Source of the DNA: Dactylosporangium fulvum
GTDB taxonomy: Bacteria; Actinomycetota; Actinomycetes; Mycobacteriales; Micromonosporaceae
DNA length: 64,000 bases
Assembly (NCBI RefSeq): GCF_025137375.1
Contig: NZ_CP073720.1
Location: 7,340,501 to 7,404,500 of the forward strand
Direction of reading: 5' to 3'
The notes beneath the pieces were generated by a model. The model was not told the origin of the DNA. It ran no database searches and saw only the letters and a list, made by a program, of their open reading frames with translations. Below are positions 7,415 to 16,520 of the stretch, piece after piece. How positions within the stretch are numbered: position 1 is the first letter of the stretch; every line of letters begins with the position of its first letter. A program made the translations under genes and the position numbers.

Positions 7415-9043
7415 TCAGAAAGTGAACTTGGCGGGCGCCGGGTTCAGGGCGGTGATCTGGCGGTCCAGTTCACCGAACGTCTTCTCCAGCGTCTGCGGGG
7501 AGGCGTTGCGGTGGTCGCGCTCGCTCATCAGTCGCTGCGCCGTGCGCAGCACGGTGGTGAGGTCGTCGACGCCGACGTTCTTGCCGTCGAGGTACGGCAG
7601 TGACCAGAAGTCGAAGTCGTACAGCGGCAGCCACACCGACTCGGTCACCCGCTCGAACATGGCGTCGCAGTGCCCGGCGGCCTCCTCCGACGTCATCGTG
7701 CGGTGCTTCCACTGGTAGCCGCGGCCCTCGATGCCGTGGATCTCCTTCTGCCGGTACACCGGCGACTTCGGGTTGGCCCACCACGCCTGCGAGCGCCAGA
7801 ACGTCGGCTTGGTCTCGTTGAGGAAGTCGATGGTGTTCTGCACGCTGCGCTCGGTCTCGCCGGGGAACCCGACGATGATCGAGGCGAACGTGGTCACGCC
7901 TCGCTCGTTGAGGTGCTTGATTCCGGAGCGGTACTGGGCGTCCTGCGCAAGCTTGTTCATGTTGTTGAGCACGTCGTCGTCGCCGGACTCGATGCCGAGG
8001 AACACACCCTTGCAGCCGCTCTGCGCGGCAAGGTCGAACGTCTCCGTGTCGCGGGCGTTGGAGCAGCGGAAGTACGAGTACCAGTGCAGACCGAGGTCCT
8101 CCTCGATCATCATCCGGCAGAATTCCTTGAACCGCTTCGGCGGCACGTTGAACGTGTCGTCGACGAAGACGACGTTGCGCACGCCGCGCTCGGCGAGCAG
8201 CCGCATTTCGCGGCGCACCGTGTCGACCGAGGCCAGGGTGAGGGCGCCGGCCCGGGTCGGGTAGTCGCAGAAGCTGCACTTGAACGCGCAGCTGCGGGCC
8301 GTGCGGGTCTGGCAGGTGGCGCCGAGCTGGTCGTCGCGGAACCGCGACCAGTCGATCCAGCACTCGTCGAGGTCGTTGGCCTCCGGGGCCCGGCGGGTCA
8401 GCTTCCACTCGCCGCTGCCGGCGTGGACGAGATTGCCGACCGAGTCCAGGTCGTGGCCGTGCTTGACCGCCACACAGAGCTCGTGCAGGGTCCGCTCCCC
8501 CTGGGACTCCACGACATACGTGTCGGCTCCCATCGCCCACAGCTGGTCGGAGACGCCGTCGGTGATCCCGGCCCGGCACAGGTTGTCCACCAGGGGGCCG
8601 CCGACGACGATGTGGGCGTCGGGCGCGTGCTTGCGGATCAGCTCGACGACCGGGATGACCGGCACGATGTTGACGTAGAACGTCGTCGTCACCGCGACCA
8701 CGGCGGGTTTGCGCTCCAGCAGGTCGACCAGCCGCCCGGCCTCGCAACTGAACAGCGAGATCGGCTCCGCGCTCACGCCGTGCCGGCGCAGATAGTTGGT
8801 CAGGTACAGGCTGGCGAGGTTGAACACCTCGCCGACGTGGTAGCGGTCGGACCGGCCCGTGGCCTTGTTGCGGACGGTGTTGATGACCTCCATCAGCGGC
8901 ATCGCGCGGTCGTCGACGACGAGGTGCTCCTTGCGGAAGATCTGCATCTCGGGCGACTGCGCGCCGGCCCGTTCGCACATCACCCGGTAGTCGTCGAAGT
9001 CACCGTCGTTGTAGCCGACGATCACACAATCGAGGTCCGCCAT
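7415..9043 (-). CDS. Cobalamin-binding radical SAM enzyme, PhpK-like
   Basis: 542 residues. The N-terminal about 220 residues form a B12-binding Rossmann-like region (VIVGYNDGDFDDY; VVAVTTTFYVN; HIVVGGPLVDN). A radical SAM barrel follows with the cluster motif CAFKCSFC (Cys252, 256, 259) and GIESGDDDVLN. The order and N-terminal style match the PhpK group, whose founder methylates phosphorus in phosalacine-type biosynthesis. No phosphonate gene is visible here, so methylation of an unactivated carbon, or another radical step on a peptide intermediate, is more likely; that is inference. ATG at 9043; last gene of the minus-strand operon starting at 20605. Confidence 0.8.
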   Translation of the reverse strand: MADLDCVIVGYNDGDFDDYRVMCERAGAQSPEMQIFRKEHLVVDDRAMPLMEVINTVRNKATGRSDRYHVGEVFNLASLYLTNYLRRHGVSAEPISLFSCEAGRLVDLLERKPAVVAVTTTFYVNIVPVIPVVELIRKHAPDAHIVVGGPLVDNLCRAGITDGVSDQLWAMGADTYVVESQGERTLHELCVAVKHGHDLDSVGNLVHAGSGEWKLTRRAPEANDLDECWIDWSRFRDDQLGATCQTRTARSCAFKCSFCDYPTRAGALTLASVDTVRREMRLLAERGVRNVVFVDDTFNVPPKRFKEFCRMMIEEDLGLHWYSYFRCSNARDTETFDLAAQSGCKGVFLGIESGDDDVLNNMNKLAQDAQYRSGIKHLNERGVTTFASIIVGFPGETERSVQNTIDFLNETKPTFWRSQAWWANPKSPVYRQKEIHGIEGRGYQWKHRTMTSEEAAGHCDAMFERVTESVWLPLYDFDFWSLPYLDGKNVGVDDLTTVLRTAQRLMSERDHRNASPQTLEKTFGELDRQITALNPAPAKFTF

Positions 9044-9065
9044 GAGGGCTGCTCCTCTCCCGCCG

Positions 9066-10469
9066 TCAGGTGGTGTAGTCGAAGTTCGCCGCGGCCGCCC
9101 GCGCGATGCGTACCTCGCGCGCCGGTTCGTGGCGGTTGTCCTGGATCCGGGCCGCCTTCCAGCTCACGAGCGCGCCCATGTTGGTGATCGGGTCGAGCTC
9201 GGCGTCGACGCGCACGTCCGTCGGCACCCCGAGCCGGTCCCTGACCCGGGCACGGAGCTGCTCGTGCGACCCGGTGCCCGGCAGCAGGTCGAGCCGCACG
9301 GTGAGCCGGTCGTCGCCGTCGGCGCCCTGGTCGACCTGGACCTGGTAGCCGAGGCAGCCGTTGACCGCGCCCAGCACCGCGGTCTCGATGTCGGCCGGAC
9401 GGAACCGTGCCCCGCCGAGCTGCATCTCGTCGCCGACCCGGCCGGTGACCTCGACCAGCGGCCCGCACAGGCCGCAGCCGCAGTCGCCGTGGCGCACCGA
9501 GACGAGGTCGCCCGTACGGTACCGGATGAGGGGTTTGGCCCCGTCGACGAGCATGGTGAGGCACAGCTCGCCGTCGCCCGCGCCGCTCGCGGTGCCGCTG
9601 TCCGGATCGACGACCTCGACGAGGTAGTTCGGCCGGGAGATGTGCAGCCGGTTGGCCGCGCAGCCGGTCGCGATCGCGTGTGCCTCCTGCGAGCCGTAGA
9701 GGGTGTGATGCACGGGTGCGCCCCAGATCGACTCGACGTTGGCGGCGAACTCCGGGGTGCAGATCTCGCCGAGGACCAGGAAGAGCCTGACGTCGAAGTC
9801 GCGCCGCAGGTCGTAGCCGTGGTGCAGGGCGGCCTTGGCCAGCGACAGGCACAGGGCCGGCGCGCAGACGACGACCTCGAGCTTCAGGTCGCGCAGCAGC
9901 CGCAGGGCCTTGGCGAAGCCGACCCGGGGCGAGTCCGGCCAGATCTTGGCGTGGAACCCGCCGAGGTCGGTGGCGACGGCGCCGAACGTGTCACCGAACG
10001 CGTACAGCTCCGACGGTCCCATCAATGCCACGCGCGGGATCCGGTCGCCGAAGTAGCGGCCGAACATGCTGCGCCAGGCCCGCTCGACGTGGACGTTGCT
10101 GGTCACGACCTCCTTGGCGTCGCGTGGGCACGGCGTCGGCGGGCCGGTCGTGCCGGTGGTCTCGTAGTAGACGGACGCGTCGCCGACGTCGCCGCTGAGC
10201 ACGGCGTGCTGCTCGCGGCGCAGATCGGCCTTGGTCGTGAACGGCAGCCGGTCGAGCGTCTCCGGGGTGACCCGGCCGAGGTCCACGGTGGACAGGTGAC
10301 GGCGGTAGAACGGCGACCGCTCGGTCACGTGCCGCAGCACGGCGGCGAGCCGCTGCCGGTCCCACCGCTGCCAGTCCGCGTCCGTCATCGTGCCGTCGTG
10401 GTAGCGCCGGCAGACGTCGTCGTACGCCGCCATGAAGGCGGGATCGATGTGTTGCGCAAGAGTAGCCAT
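9066..10469 (-). CDS. PaaK-like carboxylate-CoA ligase / stand-alone adenylating enzyme
   Basis: 467 residues, ANL superfamily, phenylacetate-CoA ligase branch. The adenylate loop is YYETTGTTGPPTPCPRD, then GSQEAHAI, the hinge-region YRTGDLVSV and a Cys-rich DCGCGLCGP segment as in PaaK proteins. It should activate a carboxylic acid with ATP and pass it to CoA or a carrier protein. The ATG at 10469 has GAGG upstream and lies 13 nt after the preceding NRPS gene; longer in-frame extensions lack a ribosome site. An aryl or small carboxylic acid substrate is plausible. Confidence 0.8.
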   Translation of the reverse strand: MATLAQHIDPAFMAAYDDVCRRYHDGTMTDADWQRWDRQRLAAVLRHVTERSPFYRRHLSTVDLGRVTPETLDRLPFTTKADLRREQHAVLSGDVGDASVYYETTGTTGPPTPCPRDAKEVVTSNVHVERAWRSMFGRYFGDRIPRVALMGPSELYAFGDTFGAVATDLGGFHAKIWPDSPRVGFAKALRLLRDLKLEVVVCAPALCLSLAKAALHHGYDLRRDFDVRLFLVLGEICTPEFAANVESIWGAPVHHTLYGSQEAHAIATGCAANRLHISRPNYLVEVVDPDSGTASGAGDGELCLTMLVDGAKPLIRYRTGDLVSVRHGDCGCGLCGPLVEVTGRVGDEMQLGGARFRPADIETAVLGAVNGCLGYQVQVDQGADGDDRLTVRLDLLPGTGSHEQLRARVRDRLGVPTDVRVDAELDPITNMGALVSWKAARIQDNRHEPAREVRIARAAAANFDYTT

Positions 10470-10482
10470 GACGACCTCGACG

Positions 10483-13400
10483 TTATGCCGGTGCGGTTCG
10501 GACTCGGTTATGCGCGGCATCCACAAGGGACGCCCGAAGGTCGGCGACGTCGGCGAGACGGCCCCGGGCCTCGGCGAGCGCCGCGGTGGTCGCGATCAGG
10601 TCGGCGCGGAAGTCCTCCGCCGCCGCCCGGTCCCACACCGCGGCGGCGAACTCGACGGTGCCGCCGACCGGGTCGGCGCGTTGCAGCGCCACGGTCAGGT
10701 CCATCGGCGACCCGCCGGCGTGCAGCTCCTCGATCCGCACCCGCAGCCCGCCGGCCGCCGTGGTCCAGTCGATGAGCGTGTCGTACATGCCGAACACCGC
10801 CTGGACCACCGGGTTGCGGCTCGGGTCGCCGTTGCCGCCGGCGATCCTGACCACGTCCTCGAACGGCAGGTCGGCGTTGCTGACGCTGTCGGCGATCGAG
10901 CCGTGCACCGCCCGCAGGTAGTCCTCGACAGGGGTGTCCGCGTCGGCCTCGACGAGCACGGGCACCACGACGGTGCAGTGCGCGACCAAGTCGTGCAGCT
11001 CGGTCGCCGGGCGCCGGCTGGTGGGCACGCCGACGAGGAGCCGGCGCTGCCCGGTGCGGCGGGCCAGGACGAGCCCGAACCCGGCCAGCAGGCAGGCGAA
11101 GCGGGTCACGCCGAGCTCCCGCGCGCGGCGCTCGACCGCGTCGGTGCGCGTCGCGCCGTACTCGAGCGGGACGCGTGCACCGGCGGGGTCCTGACGGGAC
11201 GGCCGGGGCCGGGTCGCCGGCAGGTCGAGGACGGTCGGGACGCCGTCGAGGCGGCGGGTCCAGAACTCGGCCTGGCGTCGCAGCTCGCCGAGCTCCCGCA
11301 GCCGGCGCAGCCGGGCGGTCACCACGCCGGGCCGGGGCGCGGGGCGCAGGTCCGGCGTCGTGCCGCGCACCGAGGCGTCGTAGCGGGCGAGAATCTCCCG
11401 CAGGGCCAGGCCGATCGCCCAGCCGTCCACCAGCATGTGGTGGGTGACCAGGACGAGCGCGTGGCGCCGCGGCCCGCCCCGCACCAGCAGCAGCCGCAGC
11501 GGCGGGCCCTGGTCGAGGGCGAACGGCCGCGCCGCGTGCGCCAGCGCCGTCGTCCGGACCGCCTCCGGCCACGGCGTCCCGGCGGGCGCCTCGACGTGGA
11601 CCGGTCGCGGCCCGCGGTCCTCCGCGACGGCGAACCGCTCCAGATCCCTGGCGCCGAGCCGGAACCCGGTGCGCAGCCCTTCGTGCCGAGCCACCGTGCG
11701 CGCGACCGCGTCGTCGAGGCCCGCCACGTCGAGCGGCCCGTCCAGCTCCACGGTGAAGACGAGGGTGTACATGCGGCCGCCGGTCACCTGTTCGGCGGTC
11801 CACATGCCGCGCTGGCCCGGCAGCGGAGTCGTGGCGTCGGCCGGATCCAGCGCCGGTGGCGCGACGCCGCCGTCCGGGTGCCCGGTGGCGTCGTCGGGCG
11901 CCGGGGCCGCGCCGAGGCGCTTGCCCAGCTCGGCGATCGTCGGGCCGGCGACGAACTCGCGCAGCGTGACGTGGACCCCGAAGCGCTCGTACAGGTGGCC
12001 GCAGAGCCGGCAGGCGGCCAGCGAGTCGCCGCCGAGGGCGAAGAAGTCGGCGTCGACACCGATCCGCTCCAGGCCGAGCGTCTCGGTCCACAGGCCGGCC
12101 ACGGCCTGCTCCGCCGGTGTGCCGGGCGGTGGTCCACCGCCGTCGTCGCCGGCGCTGTGCACTGCGGCGGCCAGTTCGGTGAGGGCGAGCCGGTCCACCT
12201 TCCCGTTGGCGGTCAACGGCAGCGCCTCGACCGTGCGCAGCCGGGACGGCACCATGTACGCCGGCAGCGTCCGGCGCAGGAACGCTCGCAGCTGCTCGGG
12301 GTCCGCACGCGCCGAGCCCTTGGGCACGACGAACGCCACGAGCCGGTGCGCTCCCCCGCTGGAGCGGGATGCGACGACCGCCACCCGCTCGACGTCGGGG
12401 TGCCGGGCCAGGGCCGCGTCGATCTCCCCGAGCTCGATGCGGTACCCCTGGATCTTGACCTGGAAGTCCTCCCGGCCGAGGATCTCGAGGGTGCCGTCGG
12501 GCCGGTACCGGCCGATGTCCCCGGAGGCGTAGATGCGCTCACCGGTGTCGGGCATGGTGAGGAACCGGTCCCTGGTGCGGTCGGGGTCGCGCCAGTAGCC
12601 CCGGGCCAGGCCGACCGCGCTGCCGATGCAGATCTGGCCGGGCACCCAGGCCGGGCGCGGGCGCAGGTGCTCGTCGAGCACGTAGTAGTGCTGGTTCGAC
12701 GTCGGGCGGCCGTAGGGGATGCTTGTCCACGCCGGGTCGACCGGCCCGATCGGGTACAGCACCGACACGCAGATCGTCTCGGTCGGCCCGCCGATGCTGA
12801 CCACCTGCACGCGTCCGGCGAGCCGGCGGAGCCGGTCCGGCAGGTCCAGCGGGATCCAGTCGCCGCCGAGCAGCGCCAGCCGCAGCGACGGCAACGGCCG
12901 GTGACCGGACCGCTCCAGGTGCCCGACGAGCATCTCCATCAGCGCCGGCACCGACAACCAGCAGGTGACCCGCTCACGCCGCATCAGCTCGGCCCAGTGC
13001 CCCGGGTCGGGCCGGTCGGCCGGGGCCGGCACGACGACCGACCCGCCGGCGATCAGCGGTCCGAAGACGTCGAACACGGAGGCGTCGAAGTGCAGGCCCG
13101 ACACTGCCAGGCTGCGGGCGCCCGGACCGATGCCGAAGCGCCGGTTGAGGTCGAGGACCGCGTTGAGCAGTCCGCGATTGTCGACCATCACGCCCTTGGG
13201 CCGGCCGGTGGAGCCGGACGTGGAGATGACGTAGGCCAGGTCTGCCGGCTGCTGCGCGGTGGGCAGCGGCGCGTCGCCGGCCGCCGCACCGTCGTCGGTC
13301 GCGTCGTCGAAGGCGTCGACCGGGATCCGTCGCACCGACGCCGGCCAGCGCAGCCGCCGGTCCACGGTGGACTGCGTCAGGACGAGGTCGACCTCGCCGT

Positions 13401-14355
13401 CGCGCAGCAGGTACTCGAGGCGTTCGTCGGGCGTGGCCGGGTCGATCGGCAGGTACGCCGCGCCGGCGGTGAGCACCGCGTAGACGCCGACGAACTGCTC
13501 CCAGCCCTTCTCCATCACGATGGCCACCAACCGGCCCGGCCCGGCGCCCGCATCGCGCAGGGTCCGGGCGACCCGGGTGGCGCGTCGATGCAACTCGCCG
13601 TAGGTCAGCCGGCGGTCGGCGGCGATGACGGCCTCTCGGTCGGGATGCCGTCGCGCGTTGGCGGCGACGAGCTCGTGCGGCAGGGCCGACGGCAGCGGCC
13701 GGTCGGTGGCGTTGACGGCGGCGACCACGTCGAGGTGCCGCTGCGGTACCAGCGGGAAGTGGCACCGGCGCCAGGCCGACCCGTCGGCGGCGAGCAGGTC
13801 CAGCAGCCGGCCACAGGCGTCGGCGAGGTCCTCGGGCACGCCGGGCGGGAACAGCGCGTCACGGGTGTGCCAGCGGACCCGCAGACCGCCGTCCTGCTCG
13901 TCCACCGTGACGTGGACCGCCGAGCCGGGCGGGATGTCGCGTGACAGCGGTCCGGTCAGGACGGCGCAGGTCACCGGCGGGCCGGCGGCGGACGGCTCAT
14001 GCGGCGGCCCGGGTACGGCGAGCTGGGTGTCCACCGCGATCGCACGGTCGGCGAACGTCGCATCGCCGTCCGACGACACCGACGACACGCCACCCGTGCT
14101 CACGCACCCGATCGCGAACCGCTCGGTCCGGCTCCAGGTCCGGATCACCTCGGCGAGCGCGGCCACGACGGCGGCCCTCGGCGTGACGTCCGCGGAATCC
14201 GCGCACCGGCGCAGCCGCGTCCAGCCGGCCGCGGGAAGGTCATGGCCCCGCTCGACGACCTGGCCCGGCTCGTCTCCACCCGCGCCCGGGGCGCGCGGCA
14301 GGTCGGGTGCCGGCACACTCGCCGGCGCCCGGCGCCGGTCGTCCACAGTGGTCAC
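10483..14355 (-). CDS. NRPS: half-Cy / A / PCP / C
   Basis: 1290 residues. Residues 1-210 resemble only the C-terminal half of a heterocyclization domain (AALAEVIRTWSRTERFAI closely parallels AAFAEVLRTWSGHERFTL in the Cy domain of 42138-47381) and lack the catalytic Asp pair. The A domain spans about 215-725 and belongs to the Cys/Ser-like group (GDWIPLDLP, WTSIPYGRP). By hand its pocket residues read D-A-F-L-L-G-I-C, matching no standard code I know, but hydrophobic. The PCP is at about 745-812 (Ser778). A C domain at 845-1270 has intact HHMLVDG (His972-Gly978). The GTG at 14355 has GGGAG upstream, so the short N-terminus looks natural. With no A domain after the last C, it must condense onto a separate carrier or a free amine. 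Confidence 0.9.
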   Translation of the reverse strand: MTTVDDRRRAPASVPAPDLPRAPGAGGDEPGQVVERGHDLPAAGWTRLRRCADSADVTPRAAVVAALAEVIRTWSRTERFAIGCVSTGGVSSVSSDGDATFADRAIAVDTQLAVPGPPHEPSAAGPPVTCAVLTGPLSRDIPPGSAVHVTVDEQDGGLRVRWHTRDALFPPGVPEDLADACGRLLDLLAADGSAWRRCHFPLVPQRHLDVVAAVNATDRPLPSALPHELVAANARRHPDREAVIAADRRLTYGELHRRATRVARTLRDAGAGPGRLVAIVMEKGWEQFVGVYAVLTAGAAYLPIDPATPDERLEYLLRDGEVDLVLTQSTVDRRLRWPASVRRIPVDAFDDATDDGAAAGDAPLPTAQQPADLAYVISTSGSTGRPKGVMVDNRGLLNAVLDLNRRFGIGPGARSLAVSGLHFDASVFDVFGPLIAGGSVVVPAPADRPDPGHWAELMRRERVTCWLSVPALMEMLVGHLERSGHRPLPSLRLALLGGDWIPLDLPDRLRRLAGRVQVVSIGGPTETICVSVLYPIGPVDPAWTSIPYGRPTSNQHYYVLDEHLRPRPAWVPGQICIGSAVGLARGYWRDPDRTRDRFLTMPDTGERIYASGDIGRYRPDGTLEILGREDFQVKIQGYRIELGEIDAALARHPDVERVAVVASRSSGGAHRLVAFVVPKGSARADPEQLRAFLRRTLPAYMVPSRLRTVEALPLTANGKVDRLALTELAAAVHSAGDDGGGPPPGTPAEQAVAGLWTETLGLERIGVDADFFALGGDSLAACRLCGHLYERFGVHVTLREFVAGPTIAELGKRLGAAPAPDDATGHPDGGVAPPALDPADATTPLPGQRGMWTAEQVTGGRMYTLVFTVELDGPLDVAGLDDAVARTVARHEGLRTGFRLGARDLERFAVAEDRGPRPVHVEAPAGTPWPEAVRTTALAHAARPFALDQGPPLRLLLVRGGPRRHALVLVTHHMLVDGWAIGLALREILARYDASVRGTTPDLRPAPRPGVVTARLRRLRELGELRRQAEFWTRRLDGVPTVLDLPATRPRPSRQDPAGARVPLEYGATRTDAVERRARELGVTRFACLLAGFGLVLARRTGQRRLLVGVPTSRRPATELHDLVAHCTVVVPVLVEADADTPVEDYLRAVHGSIADSVSNADLPFEDVVRIAGGNGDPSRNPVVQAVFGMYDTLIDWTTAAGGLRVRIEELHAGGSPMDLTVALQRADPVGGTVEFAAAVWDRAAAEDFRADLIATTAALAEARGRLADVADLRASLVDAAHNRVRTAPA

Positions 14356-14370
14356 GATCGACGCTCCCGG

Positions 14371-15111
14371 TCAGCCGGTGGACCCGGCCGGCCGCCGGTA
14401 CACCGAGACGTGCCGGGTGCTGTGGCGGTCGAACGGCTCGCCGCCCCAGCCGCCCCACCGGTCGGCCAGCTCCAGCCCGGCCAGCCTCGCCATGAGGTCG
14501 ATCTCGGTGGGCCAGCAGTACCGGTGCTTCGCCCATCGCGCCTTGGCGATCACCCGGGCGTACAAGATCTGCTGGGTGACCGGGTCGAACCGGGAGACCT
14601 CCAGCGCGGTGTGCCCGTCGTTGATGTCGTCGGCCCGCACCACCTGGTCGTCGTGGAACTTGCTCAGGTCCGGGACGAACACCTCGAGCAGGAGCCTGCC
14701 GTCCGGCGCCAGCTGCGCGGCCGCGTTGGTCATGAACCGGCACTGGTCGTCCTGCGTGGGCAGCGCGAAAAACGTGTTGTAGGCGCAGAAGATGAAGTCG
14801 AACTGTCCGTCCGCCCGGACCTCGGTGAAGTCGCCGATCGTCACCGTGACCCGGTCACCACCGGGCTTGGCCCGCATCTGCTCGGCCATCGCCGGCGACG
14901 CCTCGACGCCGTGCACCTCCAGACCCGCCTCGGCGAGCGGGATGGCCAGGCGGCCGGTGCCGACGCCCAGCTCCAGCACCCGGCCACCGTCGGCGAGCTT
15001 GGTCAGCGCCGGCACGGCGTCGTCGGTGTCATCACGGTCGAACATGTGGTCGTACAGCGGCGCCCAGGCCTCGCCGAATTCCTCGGCCCTCCACGTCGTC
15101 GGCTGGTTCAT
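14371..15111 (-). CDS. SAM-dependent methyltransferase (class I)
   Basis: 246 residues. SAM-binding motif I is VLELGVGTGRLAIPLA, motif II acidic VHGVEAS, and motif IV DFIFCAYNTFFALP with the post-motif LLLEVFVPD. It resembles small-molecule O/N-methyltransferases that act on soluble substrates. The target in this pathway is unknown; an amino or hydroxy group on a building block is likely. ATG at 15111 has GAGGAG upstream and overlaps the end of the SHMT gene by 4 nt; the next NRPS gene starts 15 nt downstream. Confidence 0.85.
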   Translation of the reverse strand: MNQPTTWRAEEFGEAWAPLYDHMFDRDDTDDAVPALTKLADGGRVLELGVGTGRLAIPLAEAGLEVHGVEASPAMAEQMRAKPGGDRVTVTIGDFTEVRADGQFDFIFCAYNTFFALPTQDDQCRFMTNAAAQLAPDGRLLLEVFVPDLSKFHDDQVVRADDINDGHTALEVSRFDPVTQQILYARVIAKARWAKHRYCWPTEIDLMARLAGLELADRWGGWGGEPFDRHSTRHVSVYRRPAGSTG

Positions 15112-16520
15112 CGGCTGCTCCTCACGCGTGGGGTGGACAGCGCGGCGGATCCCCACGGCGGCCGCTCGACGGTCGGGTAGCCGGGGATCGGCAGGTCCGC
15201 GCACAGGGCCGCGACCCGGGCCCGTACGTCGTCGCGGACCTCGGTCGGCAGGTGGTAGTCGCGCTGGTCGTGCACCTCGACCGAGCGGATCACCCGGTCG
15301 ATCAGCCCCGCGCAGACGAGCATGTCGCTGCGGCGCATCCCGCGCCGGGCGGCGCTGTTGGTACCGATGCGGATGCCGCCCGTGACGAGCGCGGGGGTGG
15401 TGTCGCGCGGCACCCGGTTCTTGTTGACGATGATCCCGCACTCCTCGAGGGCCCGCTCCGCGGCGAGCCCGGTCAGCCCGAGCGGCGCGAGGTCGACCAG
15501 CACGATGTGGTTGTCCGTGCCGCCGGCGACCAGGGTGTGGCCGAGGTCGGTGAGCGCGCCGGCGAGGGTCCTGGCGAGGTCGACGATGCCGGACGCCAGC
15601 CGGCGGAACTCGGCGGTCGTCACCAGTTCCAGGGCGCGCGCCTTGGCGGCGATCGTGTTGAGGGCCGGCGCGCCCTGGGAGAAGGGGAACACCGCCCGCT
15701 GGAGGAAGGCGGACAGGGTGCCGGACCCGCGGGGCGCCGGTGCGTCGGCGTCCCGTCCCGACATGATCAGGCCGCCGCGCGGGCCGAAAAGCTGTTTGTG
15801 GGTACACGTGGTCGTGATGTGCGCGTGGTCGATCGGGCTCGGGTGCAAGCCGGTGGCGACCAGCCCGGCGGTGTGCGAGATGTCGGCCATGAGGTAGGCG
15901 CCGACGTCGTCGGCGATGCGCCGGAACCGGGCGAAGTCCACCACCCGCGAGTACGCCGTGGCGCCGCAGACGATGACCCGCGGCCGGTGCTGCACGGCCA
16001 GCCGGTGCACCTGGTCGTAGTCGATGCGCCCGTCGCCGGTGAGGCCGTAGCCGATCGCGGTGAAGTACTGACCGGCGTAGGCGGCCGGGCTGCCGTGCGT
16101 GAGGTGCCCCCCGTGCTCCAGCTCCATGCCCAGGAACGTGTCCCCGGGCCGCAGCAGCGACGACAGCACCGTGTAGTTGGCGTTCGTCGCCGAGTGCGGC
16201 TGCACGTTGGCGTATCGGGCGCCGAAGGCGCTGCGGGCCCGGTCGACGGCGAGCCGCTCGATGTCGTCGACGACCTCGCACCCGCCGTGGTACCGGCGGC
16301 CCGGGTAGCCCTCCGCGGTGACGTTGACCGCGACGGACGCCTGGCTCGCCAGGACCGACGGGTCGACCAGGCTGGACGACGCGACCAGCGACAGCACGCC
16401 GCGCTGCCGGTCGGCCTCGCGCTCGAGGATGTCGTACAGCTCGGGGTCGTCCTCGTACAGTCGCTCCAGCCCGCCGACGACGACGTCGTGCAGCAGGGTC
16501 TCGGTGACGTCCCTCATCAC
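15108..16520 (-). CDS. Divergent serine hydroxymethyltransferase
   Basis: 470 residues, fold-type I PLP enzyme of the GlyA family: AEGYPGRRYHGGCE, ISHTAGLVATG and the PLP-lysine segment TTTCTHKQLFGPRGG (Lys242). Housekeeping enzymes transfer a one-carbon unit between serine/glycine and tetrahydrofolate. Here the normally invariant SENY segment reads SSSLV and the KRYYGG tyrosine pair reads RRYHGG, so the substrate or folate site is altered. SHMT homologues in clusters making 4-methyloxazolines supply alpha-methylserine; with the Cy domain of this cluster that role is the leading guess. GTG 16520 or ATG 16517 follow GGAGG; it overlaps the NRPS stop. Confidence 0.85.
   Translation of the reverse strand: MMRDVTETLLHDVVVGGLERLYEDDPELYDILEREADRQRGVLSLVASSSLVDPSVLASQASVAVNVTAEGYPGRRYHGGCEVVDDIERLAVDRARSAFGARYANVQPHSATNANYTVLSSLLRPGDTFLGMELEHGGHLTHGSPAAYAGQYFTAIGYGLTGDGRIDYDQVHRLAVQHRPRVIVCGATAYSRVVDFARFRRIADDVGAYLMADISHTAGLVATGLHPSPIDHAHITTTCTHKQLFGPRGGLIMSGRDADAPAPRGSGTLSAFLQRAVFPFSQGAPALNTIAAKARALELVTTAEFRRLASGIVDLARTLAGALTDLGHTLVAGGTDNHIVLVDLAPLGLTGLAAERALEECGIIVNKNRVPRDTTPALVTGGIRIGTNSAARRGMRRSDMLVCAGLIDRVIRSVEVHDQRDYHLPTEVRDDVRARVAALCADLPIPGYPTVERPPWGSAALSTPRVRSSR

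Noticed and set aside
7415..9043. Phosphonate/phosphinate biosynthesis suggested by the PhpK-like protein
   Set aside because: No PEP mutase, phosphonopyruvate decarboxylase or other phosphonate gene is visible.
10432..13944. Long antisense frames over the other NRPS genes (also 28554-32267, 22523-24547, 44889-47261)
   Set aside because: Same GC shadow effect; no motif, no plausible ribosome site, and the codon-position bias fits the NRPS strand.
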